The notes below the pieces were generated by a model. It was not told where the DNA came from and did not search any database. It saw only the letters and a list, made by a program, of their open reading frames with translations. Source: Plasmopara viticola (lineage: Eukaryota > Oomycota > Peronosporomycetes > Peronosporales > Peronosporaceae). Taken from it: a DNA stretch of 64,000 nt. Position numbers and translations under genes: made by a program. Each line of letters starts with the position of its first letter. The stretch's first letter is position 1. This document shows, in pieces, positions 1 through 11,720 of the stretch. The DNA is taken from positions 186,001 through 250,000 of the forward strand of contig MBPM02000080.1 of assembly GCA_001695595.3 (NCBI GenBank). Reading direction: 5' to 3'.

Positions 1-3000
1 TTCATTAAAAAGAAATTGCAAGGGCAACGCAATGTGGACATTTCACTAGCCTCATTTTATGGCTACATATTGGATTGTGGCCAAAATATACTAGTTTCTA
101 TGCAAATGCGCCACTAAAGAATACATTTTTTTCATGTGGTTTTACATGTCGTACGATGCGAACGGAGTTGTGTCTAGCGGCGCCTAGAAGGATCGAGCTG
201 CGTTAACGAATTACAAAATGTAATAAATTTACAGAGACAGCACGCTTTAAGATCATACTTCATGCGATTGTTGCTGCCGATCGGACTTAAATTAGCCGGA
301 CGAACATTTACACGTGAAAATGTGACTGCCCAACCAACCGGCACTTAAATGAGTGTGAAATATGTAGATGGGAAAAAGTCCGACGTCTTATAAGGATTAT
401 AGAACTTGGTCCCAGAATGGGTCGGGTAGCTACCAGAATCCCGCGCTACTAGCTTAGTCCCAGCATAAGGGTTAAGAAAACACTTTTTATCGAGGGAATA
501 CGAACGAACGCAGTACCCAATCTCTTCCTCAGGAAGGGCACCGAATTATGTTGAGCGACACGGTAGATAATGCCAAAGATCATTAGGCAGTCTGATTTCC
601 ACGGATTTCAGATATGTTTGAAAAAGGAGGCAAACCTTCGATCTGCTGGTCAGAGTTCACACATCCGTCAATGATTTATTTGTGCTGATCGTGGCATTTG
701 CAGCTGAGACGGCCAAACACTGTCTGTTCAAGCGCCCGCAACAATGGAGAACACATGGTTGTTCTAACCCTTCTGCCCTTAATGTAGGAGATTTCTCTAC
801 CACACCCATTTAAGGTAACGTGGACGACTTCGGCTTGGGCGGAGCTACTATCCGCGGTGCCGACGCCACCAACCCGGCTGACTTCGTCAGCTTCTGCAGA
901 GGTGAGCTGACTGAGCAAGGGCTTGCAAGTGCGCAGTGGTCGCGCTGGGTTTTAGAGCAAACGTATTTCGTTTTGAATACAGCTCGTTCAGCTCGTCTGT
1001 ATATTCCGAGGCAAGCGTTTTGCTTTGTCCTCGCAAAGAATCAATCGTATAGACTTCGATAGAGATTGCCACTAGGTGCAGCGGAGCTACCATAACTAGA
1101 CGAATGAGAACAACTGTCCGACATTTGTTCTTTTAATCCACGTTTAGTACTACACATGAGTCACAGTGTTTTTGTATTTCCAAATGCAAATTCGACAACA
1201 TTAGAGCTGATCCTTCGCGGGACTAATATTCAATAATTTCTACTAAACACAGTCATCTCTATTACTACGCAAAAGCCAGAATCCTTTAAACATGCACTGC
1301 TTTTCCGCCAGCTTCTCAGTATTAAGTTCTGCTTTTTTTGGATGTTTAGAACATTACTTGTGTTTCATTGTATGATGATATCAATTGGTGTGACGCAAAC
1401 AAGCCTATTAAAACCAGTGTAGCTTACCAATTATTGCAGAAGTTAGTCGCCTATGAAAAAGAAGGACAAGTCACATGTCCGAATTGTAGACAGCAATATT
1501 TGTAGGAATGACCTCACCTCTGACAAAACACCGATACGACGACACACAATAAGTATTGACGAATCTTAGGCCTTAGGTGCGAACTTGTCAGAAAATGTAG
1601 GAGTCATGTAATTGCAAGTCGCATGTATGCTTGTGAGTGAAATAGAGTCCATACTATGTTAATTTTGTTTATGTAATTAGTCGAATAAAATGTATAGTAA
1701 CAAATTGTATTCGCGTTTTGCATAGTGCCAAACAGTACAGATAACATAAGACAGTGCATAAGACCTTTTGCATTATAAAGTCATTGAGCACAAGTAAACT
1801 TAAAGTGAGCTCAACCTTAGAAGTACGAAGCAATCCGAACTTCAAAGCCGTCTTGGTGGCATACGCCATGACAGGGGTGTTCATTGCGTTGAAACGTGCA
1901 TTTTAACCAAATGCGCGGTCAGCAAGGCTTATAATACAAGCAACAAGCGCATCTCGGTACTGGCTGAGCTATGCAAGTACTTCTTACTTAGAAGGCATTT
2001 GTAGTCAAATGTGATCATTTCAACTGCTTTCTTTTTGCTTGCTAGAATGCGTAACTTTGTAGCAGCGACGATTATTGTGTTGAAGATTGGATTTTCGTTT
2101 GCTAAATTTACGCGGCTTCACTGTAATGCTATTTTGGTAGCGAACATCAAATAAGAAAAAGATCACATTACACTCGGGAGACCCAGCGATACTGATCTAG
2201 CCCTAGCCGAACTACTCTTGATCAGACTTATTTATATATTTATCCACTCCAAGCATTCTCTGCATGAACTGTATTTTTGCAAAGCTACACGTTTACGAAA
2301 ATATGTTACTTCAAGCGCTTAAAAGTGAAGCAACTCTCGTTTACAAGCGAGGGTCATGTGTCTTTGGTGTTAAAAAAAGACTTTCTTTAGCCTTCATTCT
2401 GGATAAACCCAATGACTCTCGAGCTTTGAACAAGAAGAGAATTGATCTGCAACAACATCTGAGGATGATTGCAACAGACGAAATTGTAGCCGGTCAGGAT
2501 TATTGGTTCCATACGCCGCTCGTCTATACACGAGGTATTCGAGCTGCGACAGGAAACCATTAACCTTCATAATTAGATATAGGCACAGTCGGTCGCTTTA
2601 AGCGCACAACTTTATGGGTTCAAGGCTTCTCCGTCTCAGGGTCAATACAATAAAAATTTCAGCCGCCATACGGCCACCCAAATTCGCCTTACTAGCAAGA
2701 TTTAGTGCGTGATCGCCACTTTTAGCAGGTGCAGAGGTCACATTAGGGTCCACAAAAGGCCTATAGTCCTGATAATCATAAACCTCTCAGTTCGCATTTC
2801 ATTGAAGTACGATGCGTCAACATCGCCTTGGGAATTCGAACGTTTGCTTTAGCCCATGCCTTTCATGGATGGTAAAAAGAATAACGGTAATTTATCTTGC
2901 TCGAAAATGCTGATTTTACCCTTCGGAGGGGTCAGTTATAATTCTACCCTACCTTGTCAATCGAAACAATATGTGTTTATTTTGAGCAGACGACATTACC

Positions 3001-3119
3001 TCCAGAGCCCATTTACAACCAAATTATGGCAAAAAAATCATAAGGAAATTGTCTCAAATTTGAGACCAGAAAGAGATAATTTTTAAAGCATTTTTCAGAA
3101 TTTCTCAACAGATTACGAG
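1..3119. other. gene-free stretch, nothing recognised
   Basis: Only short open frames that begin at non-ATG codons or lack any recognisable motif are present. No RNA gene, tandem array or intact transposon was seen. The base composition and lack of conserved frames look like old decayed repeat sequence, and the last few hundred bases may belong to the gypsy relic that follows. Confidence 0.5.
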
Positions 3120-6100
3120 TGCTATGAGCCGGCGAAATTCTGTTTTCTGTATATTGAAATAGGATTTCCCCGTAGATATGCTGGCCAAAATAGGTGCCAA
3201 CTGCAGTATCATGCTGAAGCGGCGCTATATCCGCGTTGCCTTTTTTTCGACAATTTAAAACTAAAGGCGAGACTACGAACATTTATGTGTCCACCGGTAC
3301 TTATAGTCTCTGAAACGAAGCCCACGCGCAAGTCGTGATGTTTACCTCATTGCAGGTATTGCAGATTTTTTAATAAGTGTCAACCCATGTGTATATGAGG
3401 GGCTACCAATATATTGTAGAGACCAAGTAGAATGTCATTTTTCTCTTCACTAAAGTGACCGCTTAGTGGAGCATACTGTGCCTTCAGATTATAAAGTACG
3501 TCAGATTCTAAAAATCTAGAACAGCGGCCAGAGATAAATATATTCACTTAGCCTTTGCAGGATAGACTGCCTAATCACAAAAACATTTGCATCTTTCGTC
3601 TAAGGAGTCTCCTACTTGACTTTGGCATCATCGCCTACGATAAAAAATTGCTATTAAGGCTCAAGGTTGGCACTTTTTGTAAAGCTTAAAATCTCTCTAA
3701 TATGATCAAACTGATACTCTGGTCAACGCGGAATCGTGTCGGCAAGCGCATCGTGCTTTCCAGACTAGTATGTAAATCAAAAGTTATAATTTTACATTCA
3801 TCCTGCCATTTTTTAATCCAATGGAGCGTATTAAACCGCTGCCTTCCCTAGATTCATGGCTTCAATAGATTACAATGACTCACTTCGCGGCAAGAAATTC
3901 GCTGTCATGGGGGAGAGCTTTGATTAGCAGTCTTGAAATGTCTGGACAAACCAAAATAATATACTTACGACCGTCTTAATTGAGCTGCAGTAAATCGCAA
4001 GTCATAAGCGTTGCGAAAAAAGCTAGATAGCTCTAAAGCGTCCAAACAAGCCCGAGCTCGAGGGAGCCGAAAGCTTTTTGATACCATCGAACGCATACCA
4101 GTACTTGCTCTCCCAGCACGTCTCAATGACCTGATCAGACATAATATCTACGAAATTTGCACATTCAGCAGTGTAAGTGTGCGGCCTTTTAGTTTGGCCC
4201 CTCATTTTGTTTTGGGTTGTGGCGGTGACCAGGACGAAACAACTTTGACTTTCCAGGATCCCCATGGCAGCCTACGAAGCAGCCGAGAACTTTGTTTCTG
4301 CTGCCGCATGTATGTATTGTTGATGTTGGCAATTTTTCACTTTTTTCTGGCTCTCAGCCACAGAAAGTTCATGACGTATTAAAAAAAAAAAATCAGCTTT
4401 CGGACCACATCATTCGGTACTTCTAGTCGAAAAAGGCAACAATAAAGTCACATTGCTCCCATGGCAATTTCGGTTGCCTGGTGACACAGGGCTTCGTACC
4501 TGATACGAGGTCAATCTCGTGCCTCACTTCTCTATCCGGTGAAGTTGATGTTAAGCCTTTGGCTGACTGTTCCTGGAATAATATAAACTGGACTTGTTGA
4601 ATCTTTCAGAATTTACACGCTAGGCCTCAACGTCTGGTACACATTGGGCCACTAAATGGATAATTATTCATATCCTCTAGCAAGGTTTCTATCATTGAAA
4701 GACTATATCTGAAACTATTTCGACTTCAATTCAGCCAAAGCCGAGTAGTTTAATGCTATCTTGGCTCAGTTGCTCTGGTACCTTGGAAAAGCCTTAAATT
4801 CAAGTTCATCTGCTGCAACACAGCATTTAGGTAATCTGTCATTTATCCTTGTGGACTAGGCATTTGTCAGTCACATAGCCGCTCATGACAGTCAGATATC
4901 GATCTCTATCTTGCTCAAGGAACTCGCTCTTCGTGACTCACCTACGGACTGATGCTCTGTGTGTTGCAAGCTTATACTATTCGCATGAAGGACGTTTTTA
5001 GTTTTGCGTGGTGTAACCCCAGGAAGCTATAAACCTGCATTATAAACTTCATCGTAAGCTTTCGGGTAGCAGGCGTTGCCAGCAACTTTTGCTTCACCCC
5101 GCTAAAGAAGGCGTCAAGAACGTCGTCACGTGTAACCTAAAGCAAAAAGCTGATTCGATATCCATGACTAATTCGAACGTGTAACTTCTTATTTCTGAAA
5201 AGAAGTGCGTATAACAGGGACGCGAACATTACCCATTGAAACCTTGTTACACGGTATTAGGCGGCTGGCACCGCTTATCGGTCAAAGGCTCGTCCATTCT
5301 CGGTGACGACATGCACAGGACCAAGTCGTACTCTACACTTCAAAAACGAGAGAAACTTTTGTAGTATTGATGCTCTCTAGCTTTACACCCAAAATTATCG
5401 AATTTCAAGGGTCGTTTTATTAACCAGTCAACCCAAAGATGATTTGTTTTCGTGTTGCTTTCGAAAACATTTGTCAGTGTATTCTGCCTGATCGCAAGCC
5501 TTTAATGACGCGCAGGATTTTCCGCTATTCCGTGTCTCGAAATGTTTATATTACAATTCCTCTTCGTACGTATACATCTGAAAGGTCTTTTCTGCTTAGA
5601 TTTTTTTCGACAGTTGTCAATAGCTTAGGACCATACTTTCTACGTCGCATATCAAACTTGCGCACATAATAAGGGCTTGCTTTATATTTATTGATCAATC
5701 CTATATCTCAGGCCATTAGGGCGAACCTTTTTACGGCGCCCCTCGATATCCCTTAGATGGGCCAAATAATCACTTTGGTGCCCCCCCCCTTAGAATAGGC
5801 TTGGATCACATGCCCTTGCTTACCGCAGTCAAAGTAGCGACTGTTACTCTGCGCGGCAACACTTAATTCTTCTAGATCTGGCCCGATCATTACACTAAAA
5901 TTCTATGAAATGATCGACTGTTTCATTACGATATTCAAATAAACAAGTGTCTGTGGCTTTTCTCCACTAAAAAACAAGGCGTTTATACTGCTATCAGTAA
6001 TCCAACAGATTGAGTGTGAGGCGAGCCTTCATCTAAGCTATCCACTAGACATATACTATACTTTGTTCAAAGAGTAGTAAAGGCCGTCGACTGTTTCTCT

Positions 6101-6560
6101 GCATTATTGTATATATAAAGGTGGCGCCTAATTTACAGACAGGGAAGAAAAATAAATGCTGGTGCAGCTTTAAGCTAGCCGGATGATACAATTTGTTTAA
6201 GCGCTCCTTCATTTGCCCTCACGCTTAAAAAATTCTTGTTGAGTGTTTTTAACGGTAACAGTTCAGCTTTTGGACCGGCCTCTTGGGAAAAAGTGAATGA
6301 GCGCTGTGCTGACCCGATCATCCGGGATCAATACCGCCCCAGAGTTATGTTTCCTCCTTTAATACAAAAATTACAATTTTAACGATTAAAAACAGTTTCA
6401 TCGATTCGGATCCCATAGAAGAATCTATCGCCGTAACAGCGGATCCGTGTTGCTTGAGCATAATATTTACTTGCAGAGCTCAAAGACCATGACGCGTCCC
6501 AGCTGCTTGGCGGCAGAAAGGACCGCAGACGCGTCCGCTTCCTTAGGACATACAAGCCAG
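3120..6560 (-). mobile_element. Ty3/gypsy LTR-retrotransposon relic A (minus strand, decayed)
   Basis: This is a heavily mutated copy of the same element as the relics at 43880-49260 and 57000-60920. Reading the minus strand, the gag side is at high coordinates: 5785-5830 encodes a damaged nucleocapsid zinc knuckle (CGKQGHVIQA). The integrase side is at low coordinates (about 3180-3420), recognised by alignment to relic B: both have a GGTGCCA block, a degenerate NGNT-type stretch, and the conserved GTGACCGCTTAGTGGAG-like stretch at about 3455-3475. A segment at 4230-4320 (CCCATGGCAGCCTAC) matches 45540-45630. Frames are broken everywhere and no LTR boundary could be set. The identification as Ty3/gypsy comes mainly from the better-preserved integrase of relics B and D. 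Confidence 0.65.
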
Positions 6561-7084
6561 CAAGTATTTTGGGCTGTGCGAACTCATTCGACGATATCAG
6601 GTAAGTGTTCGATATATCTTGAAGCTTTTATCAGAACAATCTATCCGCACGGGCGTAGTATTACCTACAAAGTTCTCGTAGGAGTGATGAAGGAAGATCA
6701 ACAAATGTTCAGCGAACAATCGTTAACTTTTCCCGGTCTTGAAGTTTTGAAGGCGCCGTATGCCTTGCTCCAAGACTGGTTAATCCTTAACATTATTTAT
6801 GTTTTGGGTCCAAATTTTCGAACTAGCATGCTTAAGCATGCTCCAAGCACGCCCTTCAAACGTTGTGTTCATACATTTAGCTACTTCATTAAGCTGAGAC
6901 TAATACGATTAAAAATATTGCGCCGTATCTCGACCCAAACAAGACTTAGCCATTGCTCCAGAAGTGTACCCACTACCAATGTCACTCCGGCAAAATTCTT
7001 ACACAAATGTTGGTCTTATTTCAGGCTAGCGCAACATGGTTCCCGACTGACTACCTCAGGCTTCTACAAACGACACAGTAGTGC

Positions 7085-8340
7085 GAATTTAATTGAGTGA
7101 AAGAGCGCTCACCACCAAAACTTGATGTCTGCATCAGACCACACACGTCGCTACGAGCGACGTCGATCAATTGCTTGGCATGACATGAAGTTGACTTTAT
7201 AAGTCTTACACGTGTCTGCTTTTCGAGTAATTACCCATCAAACAGCTCTCATTGGCTTAGTGTTGTCAAGTTGATGCCAATGCCATTAGGTTTTTCTGAC
7301 GACGGTGAAAAAACCACTTTGGCCAATGTGATCAAGGCGAAGGTGCTAAAGCTAGACGGGATGTTCTCATTATATCCCAACGACCTTGTCAATTTGGCCT
7401 CATCCACCAAAATTTGATTTGTACACATCGCAAAAAGTCTTAGGGAGATTATAGTTTCCAGTAGAGACCTTTTGCTTCAGCAAAATATCCATCCTGCGTA
7501 TCAGTTAGCAGACTAACATTCTTAGTGAATAGTATTACAGAGAGCAACTTTACGCAAGAACTCCGAAATATGCCACACCGTAGTCAGAACAATCTTCTTT
7601 AATCCCCGTGATGCCATCATTGATACCACGATATTGCCCGATCCCACCGCTTGGACCGCACCGTCTTCCACGGGATAACCGGATAGATTTTCTTACAGCT
7701 CTACATGTCTTCTTTCAAGTACGTCATGCGCTGCGCCCCACCAGAGTCAACCAGCTCCATGCAATTTGACTCAGACGTTAGCGCACTATTACTAACCAAG
7801 AAAAGGTAGTCACCAGAATCGTCGTATTTCCGCGCAATTTATACGCGCTGCAGTCGTCGTCGCTCGGCAATCTCGCGAATCAAGCTGGTCATTAGTTAGG
7901 CCGGTGCCCCTGCTCCCCGCAGTAGTGATTGGCACTACTAGTCTTCACTAGCGCTTGTCGTCCCTCGCATTGTCTATTGAAAGTCGTCATGAGCATTTGA
8001 CCATGATGGGCGCGACTTCATCAAATAGACCTCCGTGTGATTTAAATTTTCATGTAGAAGCCAAGACGTCACAAGCTTCCACGACAGTGCGTTCGACATT
8101 GACTCCAAAGCTGTGATATAAATGCTAACTACTTGCTCAAATTTCAAAAAAAAAGATAACCAAATCATCCTTAGCGATTGGAGCGCCCATCGCATCCAGC
8201 TGTTCCTCTAAAGTCTATATTTTGCTAGTGGCCGTAAAGAAACAACGACGAAGGAAAAGCTTGCTTGCTTAGCTCTTCTTCTCGAATTGGCCTTCCAGCC
8301 GCGGTCATGCATCATGCACTTCACCTGCCGAGGAAAGCGC
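7085..8340 (-). mobile_element. Ty1/copia retrotransposon relic (gag, protease, integrase fragments)
   Basis: Minus-strand translation gives recognisable copia pieces in the right order. At about 7974-8230 is a gag (UBN2-type) segment with QLDAMGAPIAKDDLVI and then ALSWKLVTSWLLHENL. At about 7690-7760 is the protease active-site region (ELVDSGGAQRMTYLKED). At about 7085-7165 is the start of the integrase core (DVCGLMQTSSFGGERSFT). Stops and frameshifts interrupt every part, so this is a dead copy. Reverse transcriptase and LTRs were not found; the element seems truncated where relic A begins. Confidence 0.75.
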
Positions 8341-10689
8341 AAGAGAAATCATAGCTAACGCCTTTCTTGAACATCGTTTGATACAGCAAAGTCGTTAATA
8401 GATTTTACTTGATCTTTCCAGTGGCCACATTCCACACCTCTCTCTCTCCAGCAACTTCTGTATCGTAAACTCCAAAGTAATGAAGCTCGTTCCATTAAAC
8501 ATGCTTATGCGCGAAGGTTTGTAGGTATTTTTGGCAAGAGCGTTGTGAGTTTTGCCGTTGCGGGTAGAGAAGGTGATGCTTGGATTTATGGCTGAAAGTT
8601 ATTGAAATTAAGCATAAGTCGGCAAAATGGAAAAAAAAATTAGGTCCAAAGCTTGCAGCTGCTTGATACCTCTAAGCCAACCATCTGTTTATGCTGTTCA
8701 GATTAACCGAATATCCAGGCGCACCATCGTTCAATCCGGGCGTAGTCACCCTGAGTCCGCCTATCAATGCGCCTACCCACGATGCCACGGTTGCTTGTTA
8801 TCGCCGTTGGGCATTTGCCATTGCACAGTTGTCGTCGTAGAGCCTCGAATCGTTATTCTACTGACACTTCACAGCTGGACAAGGCATTTTGCGATCGCGA
8901 TCTTGGCAACGAATGTATGGTACAATTTATGTTAGTCATTCGCTGTGATAAAGCAGCTGCCAATATAAATGTTGAGCGGCTTGGTCAATGTTCAGCGTAT
9001 GTCCAAGGCACACAAACAACTCAAGATAGCTATTTGTGTCATCATCTCTTTTATAATACTTTTTGTTCATACTTCAGCTCCATACAGTATTTGAATCAGT
9101 TTGACAGTCTACTTGAAAATCAACGACATTAATAAATTCAAATAGATCGCACTTGAGGACACTATTTGCAGTAAAAAGGGATAATTTATTTTAATAGGCC
9201 TGTAAGTATTATGAAATTACAGTAGCTTAGTATATAATTGCTCCGATGTTTTGGACAGTGTGTTCCAAGTTCACGCATTACACAATGCTACAAACTTTAA
9301 CGTCTATTTTTCGCCATCCTGTCTTCGCAATGAGCTCACAAGGGCAAGCAATTGATGACATCAAACGCTAATCCTTTTTACCCATTGCATGACACCCCGA
9401 TTGCACTTTGCGTTTTATTTATCCCCCACAAGTCTGGCAGACAACCAACGCGCATTGAAGACAAAAGACTACAGATAGGAAAAAGAAAAGTATTGTTCAC
9501 ATAAACATACCCAACGTAGTGAGCAGATGAAGATGGAAAATCCGTATGCATACCTCCTCGATGCGTTATGTAAACTCAAATTACAAGCATCATTTTAACC
9601 CTTTCGCTGGTAGCGCCTATCAAAGATGTTGCTAAGTCTGTAGCTCTGGCGTCGATCCTTGGTGTGCATCCTGCTGCGACTAAAGGCTCATTCGGGTCTC
9701 AGGGGTCGCAACGGTGTTGAGCCGGTGCATTCTGGATGCCGGAGCCGTTCCTTTGATAAACCTCATGTGCATACATTCGTTCGCGAAGCAGCTGCGACTC
9801 GATATAGAAGAAGCCGGTCGAGGCGGAAGTGGTCTGTTATGATGCATTTCGACCACTAAGGCCAGAAAAGCTTCCGTAAGTAGTGAGTAGGTATTTTCAC
9901 AGACAAGTCAGGATCTTCTTGTAATATTGTGGTACTAATCCTTATCGCAAAACCTATGGGAGTCGATGTATTAAACCTGACAGAATTTCTGGTAGACCAC
10001 TGTCCTCACTGCACACCCCATGCTTTATGTGCTCGCTCTCCAATCGAGTGCTGGTGCTTGATGAGCCGGAGCTCACAATCAATAGCCTCAATGAAGCTTA
10101 AAATGGCAGCCACAAAAACAAATTCCGCTCGATGAAAAATCTGCAGGCAAACTATAAGGTCGAGGCCAACGCAGTGGTTGCAATCGCCCGAAAATCTTCA
10201 ATGGGTACCATATTTTGAGGCTTCGGCCTTGACATACATAAGCGTGAGGCAAGCGTATTCCTAGAAGTCAGGTAAACAGTCTTACAGAGCGTTTTTATAC
10301 AAAAGAGCGTTTTCGTTCGGTGCAACAAACGAGCAAAGGCTTGTTGCCGCACGGCAAGCCATGCCGGTTGTCCTTAATCATCCAATGTGTCCGTAGCTGA
10401 CAGAGGCCTTTGTCGAAGTTGTCTACAAAGTATTCGCCTTATACTCTCAGCTTATACTTTGTGATAGATTATTGATTAATATACGAGTGAGCGGAATTTT
10501 TGGTACAACTTTAGTCAGCTTAAACTCGTCATCGACTGCTAGTAAACTACCGAGACACAACTTATGGTCTGATAATAATGCTTTTGTGAGCACGGCTTCA
10601 GCAGCGGTCACCAGGCTTTCGAGATATACTCAGCTGGTGTATCTAGCGCCCCTAATTCTAGCGGCTTGAATTGTAGTCTCAAGAAGGCT
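8341..10689. other. gene-free stretch, nothing recognised
   Basis: Several frames of 60-120 codons occur, but none shows a domain, signal peptide or family resemblance, and neighbouring frames overlap in the manner of chance. Probably decayed repeats. Confidence 0.5.
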
Positions 10690-11720
10690 AACTACCATGA
10701 TCAAAAGCATATACGGCGTCAGCGATTTTTTTAATAAGGCTTGATTATCCGTGAATTTGCAAAGTTAAGATTCCATGAGTTCAGACGTTTTCTCCACTTC
10801 ATCAAAGAGTGAAATTGATTTAGGTGACAGTGCCACGCGATGTTAAAAGTGGCACTTGATTTATTTATAAAAGAGAGTAGAATGACGATGTTCCAGCATC
10901 ATGTACCTCATTGTGTACTCGTAGCCATGTTGTCACTCGCGATCGACATCTACGCAGGAGCCGATGAGTACAAACGTCATTGTCTTAGCCAAGGCATGCG
11001 CTAGGTGTCGCAGGTCCAAATTTTAGATCTAGCCCCATCAACTCTCGAGCCAGTAGCATCTCTCCATGAAAAGGTCGCTTGACTCGCGCCCCTTGAGACA
11101 ATGAATGTGACAATTCGTGCACAAAACGTTTTAGGCCAACTATCGGTTCGGCCCTTCGCGGTTATGTCAGCAAAAAACACGGTGTTAACGCTTTCATGTC
11201 CCTCTGATCCAGGTTTTAGACAAGACCGCGCACAAAACTGGGTGCATTAGCAATTAATAAGAAGTGATAAGCATGTACGCTAAGCCTCTTCTGGCTACTA
11301 ATTTATATGCTTTAAGAATTTCCGTCGTTGAGACATCTGCAGCTGTATTTGTTATCTGAAACTTAGCATCAAAAATTTATTAAATATAATTATTTCTCTA
11401 TCCTGGTCTCTCTTCTTTTAACCAAATATATTGTTGTTGAATTGTTTTGTTTTTTGGTCATTCTATCATGCACAAAGTATTTGCCTTGTTTACTAAATTC
11501 GAATAAGCTCCTTTTTTCCTCAATTCACAATGCGATGGCTTCTATTCAGCGCAAGAATTAATTAACTCATTCACGTAGATCGTGGTCTAGCACAAACGAA
11601 ATAATTCTTTGGAAAATGTGAAGAGTGGGGATATGATACTCTAGTGCCTTGTCTGCACACACTGCATAATACGCCTTCGACGACATGATTCACTCACTCT
11701 GTCTGACAATTAATCTGCGG
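10690..11720. repeat. diverged dispersed repeat, third copy
   Basis: This stretch aligns, with many substitutions and gaps, to 38040-39000 in the same orientation and, inverted, to about 55.0-56.3 kb. Shared landmarks include CGATCAAAAGCAT (10700 and 38070), CTCGCGATCGACA (10938 and 38307) and the TTAGCCAA..CATGC..TAGG block (10985 and 38372). It is probably a decayed LTR retrotransposon: a minus-strand frame at 38058-38333 vaguely resembles the integrase tail and chromodomain of gypsy elements, but that assignment is weak. Confidence 0.5.

Noticed and set aside
2264..2563. Plus-strand frame of 99 codons starting with a true ATG
   Set aside because: No family resemblance, signal peptide or conserved context; could be a small unknown gene, but nothing in the sequence supports it.
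4011..4382. Plus-strand frame of 123 codons with a hydrophobic C-terminus
   Set aside because: The DNA matches a block of the gypsy relics (45480-45640), and the frame is not conserved there.
6447..7100. Open frame of 217 codons on the plus strand
   Set aside because: It has no supported ATG start, runs antisense through gypsy and copia relic sequence, and its composition is not protein-like.
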